A stretch of 64,000 nt of DNA, taken from assembly GCF_026262505.1 (NCBI RefSeq), contig NC_067208.1, positions 16,625,962-16,689,961 on the forward strand. Reading direction: 5' to 3'. Made by a program: the position numbers and the translations under genes. Below are positions 55,062 to 64,000 of this stretch, piece after piece (within the stretch, counting starts at the first letter, position 1; each line of letters starts with the position of its first letter). This stretch comes from Trichomonas vaginalis G3 (Eukaryota > Parabasalia > Trichomonadida > Trichomonadidae). The notes under the pieces were generated by a model, which saw nothing but the letters and a program-made list of their open reading frames with translations, was not told the origin of the DNA and did not search any database.

Positions 55062-55356
55062 TAATAATAGATATTCATTGCAGAACTCTCAATATTGGAG
55101 ACAAGATTTTCAAATATTGGGCATTTTAGGGGATTCAACATAGTAGCACAAAATAAGGTTATTATTTTTTTTTACAATTTTAATACAACAAAAAGATATA
55201 ATATGATTTAATGTATTTCAGATGCTGATAGATACAAATTGTGTCAACTTTTTTTCTCGAAATTACAGTTAAAAGTGACAAAACGCAAATCGGTTTAGTT
55301 TAAAAATCTTTGGTATTCAATGCGATGAATTATTTCATTGTAATTTTACTGGTTCA

Positions 55357-56993
55357 TTGCTCACAAATACATTTGCATACAACACAAGTATCTCCAGTGT
55401 TACTATCAAAGGTCAAATTGAAGTAATACCTTCTTATTATTTTTACTGCTGCATATCACTTGTTAATGGCTCATTAAACCAAAATATTCATTCCATTGGA
55501 ATTTTTGCATTTTCAGGATGCAAAAATCTTACAAATATAAACATTCCTATTTCATGTAAATCTTTGGGATTTAGTAGCTTTTCTGAATGTGAAAAAATAA
55601 AAGAAACATGTTTTCCAAATGATATAACAGAAATTCCAGTATATTGTTTTAAAGATTGTTACAATCTAGAAACAATTATTTTTTCAGTAAATATCAAAAA
55701 AATATCATATAGTTCATTTACAAATTGTAAAAAGATTACAGAACTTATTTTTCCGTCTAATCTCGAAATAATTGGAGAGTCTTTCCTCAATTGTGAAGAT
55801 TTAACAAAATTGTTTTTTTCAAAAAATTTAAAATTCATTGGATATGATGTTTTTGATTATTGTTCAAGGATTAAAACTATAATATTTGATGGCCCTTCAA
55901 ATATATCATTTGATTTCAGCGTATTTATTTACAAATTTGATACCAGGAAAGAAAGTTATTCAAAAATTGATATCATCATAAATAGTGAAGTTACAAATTT
56001 TTGTCGTTTTCCTGTGAATGCTATTTTAAATGTCACTTATCAAAATATCAATGGAATAAAAATATTATCTAATATATATCATAGAAATGAAAGAATAATA
56101 AAAATCAATGAGACACATATTACTTTTGATGAAAACTCCGAGTTTCTTATGCCCAAATATGAAGTTATAAGTGAATGTGCCTTTAAAGATTGTGAAAATC
56201 TCAAAAATGTGAAATTCCCAAACACGTTAAGAATCATTGAATCAGGAGCTTTTGATAATTGTTAAAACCTAATAATGATTGAATTTTCAGAAAATCTCGA
56301 AGTAATTGGAAGTGAAGCATTTAAATCTTGTTATAATCTTTCAATAATTGAGAATTCGCTTGTTATAAAAAAATTAATAATTCAGCTTTTCACAATTGCC
56401 AAAAATTGTCTCAAATTACCTTCGGAAATAATATTGAAGTTATCGAAGAGTTTGTATTTAGTAATTGCAACAGTATTTCTCAAATTGATATACCAAACTC
56501 AATAAGAATTATCAAAAAAGCAGCATTTTGGAATTGCAGCAATCTTACCAGAATTGCATTTGGAAAAAATCTTGAAGTAATAGAAGATTCTGCCTTTGAA
56601 AGTTGCTCTTTGTTAAGAACCGTTATATTTTCAGATAATATAAAATTTATTGACAATTATGCATTTTGTTATTGTGGCTTAATCGAAATATATTTACCTA
56701 AAAATCTAACTATAATTAATAAGGGACTGTTTCGAAATTGTCGGAAATTAAAATCAATAATTTTACCAGAAAAAGTAGAAATTATCAATGAAAATGCATT
56801 TCAATCTTGTAATATTACTTCTATTATTATACCTGAATCATTAAAAGTAATCACAATGAATGCATTTTTATATACAAATATAAAATACATTACATTTCAA
56901 ACCTCAAATTTTGACATTTTTATTAATTTTACTGATCATAAGGAAGTTGAAGGAATTGAATATGGAGTAGGTGACAAAAGTGCATACTCTTAA
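55357..56993 (+). pseudogene. BspA-like leucine-rich repeat gene, broken
   Basis: A long row of ~23-residue TpLRR/LRR_5 units such as IGIFAFSGCKNLTNINIP and IRIIKKAAFWNCSNLTRIAF, the signature of the BspA-like surface family, the largest gene family of T. vaginalis. There is no in-frame ATG before the first unit, an in-frame TAA lies at 56263-56265, and the frame changes near 56360. The 3' end is also abrupt (VEGIEYGVGDKSAYS), close to a repeat-like segment. No transmembrane helix was found in the part present. A decayed member. Confidence 0.82.
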
Positions 56994-57409
56994 ACAACCG
57001 TCGGATTTCCGGGTGAAATCGTGACACACTTTCGTCTTTCGTAGGCAGTGGTGGTTGTTACAAAAGGTAACTTCGAATGTAGCGTGAAATCTGCAAAAAA
57101 AATTCTGAAATTTGAATGGAGAGCACAAAAATTGAATAGTTTACGTCAATAAAAAAGAGAAAAATGAAGCCAATGTGTCTCGAACCTAGGACTTAGAGCA
57201 CCAATCCCACTGTTTATCAAATTACACTACATGCATCTCTCACCTCAGTGAATGAGATCAACTATATGATAACTTTTTCCCCATTATATTCTTGTGGAAA
57301 AGTGACAAATAGCAACTTTGACCCTCTCTCATTGAATATGAATTTCCTAATTTGACAATTCTAAAACCATTTCAGTTTAAAAAAGTAACAAAAGAATATT
57401 ATACTGTTA
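56994..57409. other. Intergenic with repeat-like segment and tRNA-like piece
   Basis: Starts with CCGTCGGATTTCCGG, similar to CCGTCGGATTCCGTC near 9450. At about 57170-57250 the minus strand has a tRNA-like but imperfect sequence: an A-box-like TAGTGTAATTTG, a B-box-like GGTTCGAGACA, and stems that do not close well. It may be a pseudo-tRNA or a tRNA-derived SINE piece. Confidence 0.35.
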
Positions 57410-59242
57410 ATGATGAATTATCAAGTTTTTGCTTTTATCATAAATATTCCGATTTATTGTTTTGCAAAGAGTAATGTCAGTACAATTAACCTGGAAAATA
57501 TTAAAAATATCTCTGATTATGCATTTTATGAATGTACTTTATTGACAGAAATCGTACTATCAGATAAACTAGAATATATAGGAAAATTTGCATTTTATTG
57601 CTGTAAAAATTTGGGCAAAATTGATATTAAAACAGCAAAAACAATAACAATTAAGGATCACGTATTTTTCAATTGTTCAAATCTCAATTGTTGCAATTTA
57701 TTATATTTCTTAAATGATATTCAATATCATTGCTTTTATGAATCATTAACAATTGAAACATTAGAAATACCTTCAATATGTAAGATTATCAGAAGGGAAG
57801 CATTTCCAACCAGTATTAAAACACTAAAACTTAATTACGGACTTGAAATTATTGATGACTATGCATTTTATCACTTTGAATTATTAGAATCAATTGAAAT
57901 CCCATCTTCTGTGAAATATATTGGAGATTCATGTTTTGCATTTTGTACTCTTCTTCCATCGATTAAATTGCCTACTTCAATATCAAATATTAGTAATGCT
58001 GCATTTCATAGTTGTTGTAATTTAAAAACAATTGAATTACCACCCAATATAACTTATATTGGCGATTCAGCATTTGAATTTTGTATTCATTTAAGCTCGA
58101 TATTTATACCCGTATCTGTTAAGTATCTTGGAAATGCCTGTTTTCAATATTGTGAAAAGTTTGAATCAATAATAATACCAGAATCCACTACCTATATTGG
58201 TGATTATTGTTTTGATGAATGTAAAGATTTGATATCAATAGAAATTCCATCTTCTGTTACGTATATCGGTGAATACTGTTTTGCTGGCTGCACAAGTTGA
58301 TTATCAATAAAAATTCCATCGAATATAACAAAAATTAGACATGCTGCATTTGCTGGCTGCACTGTTTTAGAAATAAGTGAATTGCCATCTAGGGTAATGA
58401 TTATTGAGGAGAAAGCTTTTATTGAATGCGCAAAAATAGAATCAATATTGATCCCATCATCAGTTAAAGATATCCAATTTGGGGCTTTTTCTTACTGCTA
58501 TAGATTAAAATCAATATCAATTCCACATTCAGTTGAACATATTGGACAAGAATGTTTCAAAGAATGCATATCATTGGAATCGGTTTTGATAGAAGGAGGT
58601 AATCTTTTATTTGAACTATTTGTTTTTGAAGATTGCAATCAAATATCAAGTTTTATAATTAATGATAAAATAATTAATGATGAAATAGTTATCTATTCTG
58701 CTAATTTAAAATACCTAAAAATCCCAAAATATTGTAGTTCACACATTGTACTTCAAATATGCCCATTGCACATAATTGAATTTGGTGAAAATTCAAATAT
58801 CAGGATAGAATTCTTAAATTACATTTACGTATCTTCTATAAATATAATTCTACACGATAATGTATCATTTGAAAATCGAATCTATCCTGATGCAATTGAT
58901 CAAATAAATATATATTATGTTGGAGAAGAAAAATATAATAAGGATATTGATCAATCTCTTTATTATAACTTAGGAATGAAAAAAAATACAAAAATATATA
59001 CTACGCCAAAATTCAAAAGTTGTTTATTCTGCGACAACAAAGTAACCAAAACATACTATTATCCATTTAATAATATATTAGTAGAAAACAGAGTTCGTCG
59101 TATTATCAATTCAGAAATATCTGTTGATAGGCCATATAATTTTGAAATCTGCGCTGTTCATTCTATTTATAACCTCAATGAAGATGTAAAATATAAGAAG
59201 TGGAATCCACTAAAATATTGCATTATCATCTTCTCATTCTAG
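57410..59242 (+). pseudogene. BspA-like leucine-rich repeat gene with one in-frame TGA
   Basis: Starts ATG ATG at 57410 (MMNYQVFAFIINIPIYCFAK, a weak signal peptide). Around 20 TpLRR units follow, e.g. ITEIVLSDKLEYIGKFAFYCC-type, YIGDSCFAFCTLLPSIKLP and YIGEYCFAGCTS. A single TGA at 58298-58300 interrupts the row; the same frame continues with SIKIPSNITKIRHAAFAGC and a non-repeat C-terminus (FKSCLFCDNKVTKTYYYPFN). No transmembrane helix at the end. In intact relatives the position would be a leucine, so a TTA-to-TGA change is the simplest reading. It may be a very young pseudogene or a sequencing slip. Confidence 0.82.
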
Positions 59243-59471
59243 TGTATATATATATTTAATGATCAACATAAATTGATTGTTGAATTTAATTCTGATTAAA
59301 GGTAATTTTGTATATTAAAATCTCTTCTAGTGTTTGGTATTTTCGTGATAAACAAAACTTAGTAAATAATAAAAAAGACATTATCCTAACTCAGGAACCA
59401 GTATAAGACTTAACAAAGGAAAAGGAGTTTAACATTATGAAAGACAATGCTTGTGAAAATTCTAATAATAT

Positions 59472-60446
59472 ATGTCAGGATGCTGTTCAATCATGCATAC
59501 GCTTCCATTTTTACAAAGAAATTCCATGTTCAAAATTCAAGAAAAAAGTGCATGTTTAAAATTATATATGCTTGCTTTTCTATTTGTATACATACCATCA
59601 TTTGGGCAGAGGAAACCAGATATTGATGATAAAGATACTACCATTAATGTTACAGCTATTGCAGAAAGAATCGAAATAAATAAAACGAGTTGTTATTCAC
59701 AAATAAAAGAACAATTGTTTGAGATGTGCCCTTCTTTAAACGAACGAAACAGATTAAAATTATCCGCACAAATTATGATTTGCGAAAGAATAAATGATAA
59801 CAGATTTGACCTTCTTCACGATGCAACAGATGAAATTGAGTTCATACAGAAGCTATCTAACGAGGATTTACAGCTACTTTCTCATTATGTAGTTCATTTG
59901 GACTACATTTGTTACTCTATTGCCAATCAAGTTCAGGCAGAATTCAGTAATAAGAAATCTAACGATTTATTTTCTGCAATGACACTGATATCTACATATG
60001 TTTCTGATTTATCTGAAAGGCATAAACAAGAAAACATCAAAATGAAAGAAAAATTAGAAAAATTATCAAAAGAAATTAGTGAAAATACAGATTCGATGAA
60101 CAAAGCAATGGATTTGATTATCAACTTATATCAGAGCATTGATAGAATCACAACAACTATTACTTCAGTTAGAGATTATTTCAAAACGCATATCAGATAC
60201 TTTTATTTCTTAGTCTATGCATTCTTACTATCATTCATTGTTCCAAACATATTCCCACTCATATTTTCAGTCACTTTATTGAAAATAATTTTGGATACAT
60301 ATATCAGCGTGACATCAGTAGTTTTGAACAAAATAACAATGTCAATATATTACGCATCATGCACAATGATTTTGATTATTTGCTTTTATCTTAGAGTGCA
60401 AGAAATAAAGAATCGCATCTTTGGACCACCAAAACATCATATATAA
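59472..60446 (+). CDS. KAR5/GEX1/Brambleberry-like nuclear-fusion family protein
   Basis: 324 residues. A hydrophobic stretch LKLYMLAFLFVYIPSFGQ (30-46) may be the signal peptide; starts at M1 or M19 are possible. Then comes the cysteine layout of the KAR5/GEX1/Brambleberry family: C74, C86, C104 and C147 in CYSQIKEQLFEMCPSLNERN, LKLSAQIMICERI and FIQKLSNEDLQLLSHYVVHL-DYICYS. A coiled coil (~175-235) and two or three membrane helices (~242-280 and 292-308) follow, the family's layout. In fungi, plants, algae and fish these nuclear-envelope proteins are needed for nuclear fusion after mating. Here the gene is intact. The match is by eye; other coiled-coil ER membrane proteins remain possible. 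Confidence 0.65.
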   Translation: MSGCCSIMHTLPFLQRNSMFKIQEKSACLKLYMLAFLFVYIPSFGQRKPDIDDKDTTINVTAIAERIEINKTSCYSQIKEQLFEMCPSLNERNRLKLSAQIMICERINDNRFDLLHDATDEIEFIQKLSNEDLQLLSHYVVHLDYICYSIANQVQAEFSNKKSNDLFSAMTLISTYVSDLSERHKQENIKMKEKLEKLSKEISENTDSMNKAMDLIINLYQSIDRITTTITSVRDYFKTHIRYFYFLVYAFLLSFIVPNIFPLIFSVTLLKIILDTYISVTSVVLNKITMSIYYASCTMILIICFYLRVQEIKNRIFGPPKHHI

Positions 60447-60750
60447 ATTTGTTACTTAAACTAAACTATTTGTTTTATGTAATTTTTTGGCTTCATATTA
60501 TAATTTTGCGCTAAATTTATAAAAATTTATTGGAAATCTTAGTTAAAATAATGAAAATTTGCAAAACATATATTATAATTGGATGGTATAGCCGCTCTAG
60601 ATGGTAAATATTTGATAAAAATCAAGATGAAAAAAACAATTATTGAAATTTGAAGAGAAACATAATGAATTAATAGGCTATTTGAGGAGTATATAAGAAA
60701 TTAATTAAAAATTATCAATTATTTATCATCATTCATATAATACAAACAAT
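60447..60750. other. Intergenic, convergent 3' ends
   Basis: 300 bp, AT-rich. Nothing recognised. Confidence 0.4.
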
Positions 60751-62103
60751 TTATTGAATTCTTTTCCGGAAAACCCACATGATTCCCAAGAACGTAACAA
60801 AAATAACAATAAAAGATAGAAGTAGATCAAGAATACTTCCATTGCAGCTAATTCTAGGCGTATATCCGCCATAATCTTTTTGAATAATCGCCATTTCAGC
60901 GTTAACTCTATTCATTACCTTCTTCCTCCACACATCCTGTGTAATACCGAACTGTGTGATTCCAAACATGTTTACAATCTCCGCAAGCTCTCTTGTTTCG
61001 GCCCAAAAAGAAACTCCGATTTCTCCTTCACGCCGATCATAAGCATCGACCAACTTCATCGGTAAACCGCTGCGGCTAATGATGGAAGGAGTGAGATGAC
61101 CTGTTTTTAGGAGCATTCTGAACAATGAAAGGACAGTTTGATGCAGGAACGTATGGGCAGGGAAGTCAAAGAAGTCTATGACTAGTCGCCGTGTCATTTC
61201 AATGAATGGATCTGTGATAATGTGATCAAATTCGATAATATCGATCACTAAGTAAGCTGCGACTTCGGAAATACGGGTAAACAAGCGGAGTCTTAGGACT
61301 ATCGAGCAGAATTCGTCTTTATATTCTGTTATTTTTTGAGATAATTGCTTAGCTTTGTAAAATGAAGGATTTTTCTGAGAGATTTGAAAGACAGAACGCA
61401 AGAACCCGAAGTACTCCGGCGTTTTCGATTTCATGGATAGCTCGATAAGGTTTTGGAGGATTTGATTTTGCATAAGAGTATCAACAACTTGATATTGAAG
61501 CCGGTTTGCAAGACCGAGAGTTAATATTTCTATTGCTGGTATTGCCAGCTCATTATAAAATAAGCACTGAGTTAGCCGTGGACAAAAAGATATTTGATCA
61601 AAAATAGATAAAGTTCTGGCACCAGCTGTTGAGATTGTCTGACGTAGAAATTCATTAGCTGGGAATAAATCGCATACTTGTATTATTGAACTAAAGAATT
61701 CATCGGTAGAAAACGGTGACATTAAACGTCGTGTTTGGGTATATATATAATTTGGCAATAAAAGGAAGTATATATGATGAGAAGCATTTGAGAAGGCTCG
61801 ACAGTGTATTGGGTAGTTAGTTAAGAAGCTTGCTAAGTTAGTCTTTTGATAAACATCTGTCAAAAAAGGATATCTAATATTCCTGATTATTTGGAGACAT
61901 GGAGTCACCAAATTTTTCTTTCCGTTGACTGTTCGAAAACCTAATTGCATGATCTGATCGAAATGGGCAATTACAAAATCTAAAGTTTTCGAATCGTTGT
62001 TCATGAATAGGTTCATAAACGATGTACTAGTTACATAATCAACGAAGTTAGGCATCTGCTGTACTAGTGGATTTCCCTCGTCGCTTGACGAGAAAACTCG
62101 CAT
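60751..62103 (-). CDS. Helical-repeat (SAPS-like) protein with C-terminal membrane anchor
   Basis: 450 residues from the ATG at 62103. Nearly all helix, with HEAT/ARM-like pairs (SFMNLFMNNDSKTLDFVIAH, FDFPAHTFLHQTVLSLFRML). Some blocks recall the SAPS domain of protein phosphatase 6 regulatory subunits (the FLHQ block and the early xTSxFMxLF block), but the match is weak. The C-terminus is a single hydrophobic helix (LLSFIVIFVTFLGIMWVF, ~424-443) with a short basic tail, as in tail-anchored proteins, which is unlike SAPS proteins. It probably sits on the ER or another cytosolic membrane face. The gene is more GC-rich than its surroundings. Function unknown. Confidence 0.5.
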   Translation of the reverse strand: MRVFSSSDEGNPLVQQMPNFVDYVTSTSFMNLFMNNDSKTLDFVIAHFDQIMQLGFRTVNGKKNLVTPCLQIIRNIRYPFLTDVYQKTNLASFLTNYPIHCRAFSNASHHIYFLLLPNYIYTQTRRLMSPFSTDEFFSSIIQVCDLFPANEFLRQTISTAGARTLSIFDQISFCPRLTQCLFYNELAIPAIEILTLGLANRLQYQVVDTLMQNQILQNLIELSMKSKTPEYFGFLRSVFQISQKNPSFYKAKQLSQKITEYKDEFCSIVLRLRLFTRISEVAAYLVIDIIEFDHIITDPFIEMTRRLVIDFFDFPAHTFLHQTVLSLFRMLLKTGHLTPSIISRSGLPMKLVDAYDRREGEIGVSFWAETRELAEIVNMFGITQFGITQDVWRKKVMNRVNAEMAIIQKDYGGYTPRISCNGSILDLLLSFIVIFVTFLGIMWVFRKRIQ

Positions 62104-64000
62104 TGCCAGACCCTCTCCGAAAAAATACGCTTTTTGACAAAATAGGAATTAAAAAATGGATTGGAATACTGAATGTATTATAAATATTATTGTTTTGAAA
62201 ATTTTCTTTGTTTTTTCATTTTGAAAGAGGTAGGGCAACGATAGAAAATTTTTGGAAAAAAAGTTCGGAGATCTTAAACGTATCATATTCCCTGCATGGT
62301 TTGGTATCTTCCGCCATGCGTTGTGCCAAACATATTGACACTTTCCAATAATTAATTTATGGTATGAGTCACAGAGTTAGATTATAAAAAGAAAGTAAAT
62401 AATTGCAATTAGAAATCATATATGTCGGAAATCAAATGTTGATGAGCAGAAACCTTTTACTCATCATAAAAGAGATAAATCACTAAAGATTTGTATACAT
62501 TAAAATTTGATATTTGGTGCTCGAAAACTGTCTGATGGGACTCCTCCAAAATGAACCAATCTATCGCTGAGGACCAAATTAGATGATGTGGATGGTGTAT
62601 TCTCTAATTCTAACTTAGGAAGAATGGGAACAAAACGAATGACGACAACAACATGTCAAACATAGATTAAATATCTATGAATCAATAAAGTATACGTGCA
62701 TTGAAGGTGATAACAATCACTTGAGGCTTATAACTCTTTGACTAAATTATGCAATAATTAAATATAATCATTTTTATATTTTTATACTGATAGTAATTAA
62801 TATACTATCCTGCTTAATAAATGGTATGATCAAATTTGTTTGAAAATTTAATTATGTATATGAAACTATGTCTTCTATATAAAAATCAAAATTTTCGGAC
62901 GAACCTAGATTGAAGCTTTATGAAAATCTATCATTTTTGTTAATTGAGTTAATATGAATCTTTTACATATGTATATATAGCATTGATAGCTTATATAATC
63001 ATGGTTTATTCCATATTAACATATTTTTTCAGTTAAATTTGTTAATAATATCATGTAACAAATTAATTCAAGATTAGAATGTCTACAAAATGCTAACAAA
63101 TAAGAACAAAATACGATTTCTCGACTTAAATTTTAATATGGAGTAGTTTTTCGTTTAAATCTAATTAAAAATGAATAAAAACTTATCTTGTACTATTTTC
63201 ATTCAAAGATTTTAATAATGTAAATCATGCATTTTCATAATTCAGTACAGTTCTTTTTAGAATTAAAGTTGATGAGGATGATATTTGTGATTTAAAATAA
63301 TTTGTTAATGTTCACCTTTTATTCATCACCTTGTGGTATGCCCTAAAGCAATAGCATTATCAATTCTGCTGAATTGATCAACTCAAAATTCCAAAAAAAA
63401 TTCAAAATTTCAAAAATGAAATTAAACAATTTGAATTTTCACATGAAAAAATCAATTTCGAAAAAAATTTGGAAAATCAAAGTATTTGATAATTAGTCAA
63501 ATAATCAATTTACATCGTTTTTACTCATAAAAAACAACTAATTTTTGATTTTGATATCATATTTGATAAATACTCATTCCAGAGTTGACGTAATGTATTA
63601 ATTATTGTTAGAGATATTGCTTTCGCAGCAAAATTCTTATTTCATGAAAGAAAAAAAAATGATTTTATTCCAACAAAAACAAGTAAACAGATGAATGGAA
63701 ACGTACTATATTTTCATAAATGTAGTAATCAGCGTGTCAGCTTTTGTTTATCATGTTCGAGTCAAAATGTATTAACTTGTAATAAGAAATATTCGAAGAT
63801 TATATGAAGTATTGAGCATTCTTTGTAGAAATATTTGTAATTCATTACTAACATATATAATAAAGTTGTTTTTTTTTCCTTATTGCAATAATTTTGTCTG
63901 ATTTTAATAACTTTTCATGTATACGAGTTGTGTGAATATGCATCATAATATGCGTAAATATACTTATTTGCGACGAATAATGTGGTTGCATAATGGAGGT
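62104..64000. other. Gene-free AT-rich stretch
   Basis: About 1.9 kb with no ORF of note on either strand, no recognisable RNA gene and no clear repeat. The text near 62293-62335 contains GCATGGTTTGGTATC and a loosely complementary partner (GTTGTGCCAAACATA), too weak to call. Confidence 0.4.

Noticed and set aside
62104-64000. Possible gene in the final 1.9 kb
   Set aside because: No frame of useful length on either strand and no RNA-like fold recognised by eye.

Overview
The window is eukaryotic, AT-rich DNA that reads like a trichomonad genome, most probably Trichomonas vaginalis or a close relative. The evidence is the gene set: a Pmp-like surface protein, BspA-type leucine-rich repeat genes, DUF3447/ankyrin genes, AIG1-type GTPases, a CARMIL-like protein and a large Polinton (Maverick). 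No introns are needed to read any of these genes, most genes are single open frames, and several have a trichomonad-like TCATT initiator a few bases before the ATG. Gene names come from motif reading by eye, without database searches.

Left host block (1-18467): the 3' part of a SNF2-family ATPase; a protein with a discoidin-like C-terminal region; a Pmp-type membrane protein; a TRAPPC13-like trafficking protein; two small unknown genes; a worn 2.1-kb inverted-repeat element with GC-rich hairpins; two divergent AIG1 GTPases, the second shifted out of frame at an A9 run; a 213-bp MITE; and a 997-residue coiled-coil protein.

Central element (18474-42260): a 23.8-kb Polinton with terminal inverted repeats, poly-A/poly-T tips and a perfect 6-bp target duplication (TACATA). 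Recognisable parts are a family B DNA polymerase, retroviral-type integrase, packaging ATPase, SF3 helicase, major capsid and other structural genes, two KilA-N proteins (one joined to a GIY-YIG-like domain), a Dam-like adenine methyltransferase, a phage tail-fibre-like gene and two pVI-like amphipathic proteins. It is a fossil with roughly twenty breaks, concentrated in the structural, helicase and fibre genes. The polymerase, integrase, ATPase, methyltransferase and KilA-N frames are open. Spacers carry several repeat families, including five copies of a GGGTAGA inverted repeat that seem to mark cassette borders, and 17-18 bp divergent promoter gaps.

Right host block (42267-64000): an EGF-like membrane protein whose start codon lies in a 20-bp perfect inverted repeat; a karyopherin-like HEAT protein; two decayed DUF3447/ankyrin genes; a tRNA whose anticodon reads GAC (Val); a 1.76-kb foldback element with almost identical 276-bp arms; a CARMIL-like protein; a 114-bp MITE; two broken BspA-like genes; a protein resembling the KAR5/GEX1/Brambleberry nuclear-fusion family; and a tail-anchored helical-repeat protein. 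The last 1.9 kb is AT-rich with no gene seen.

The strongest leads are the KAR5/GEX1-like gene, the tail-fibre-like gene and repeat-bounded cassettes of the Polinton, and the young foldback element.
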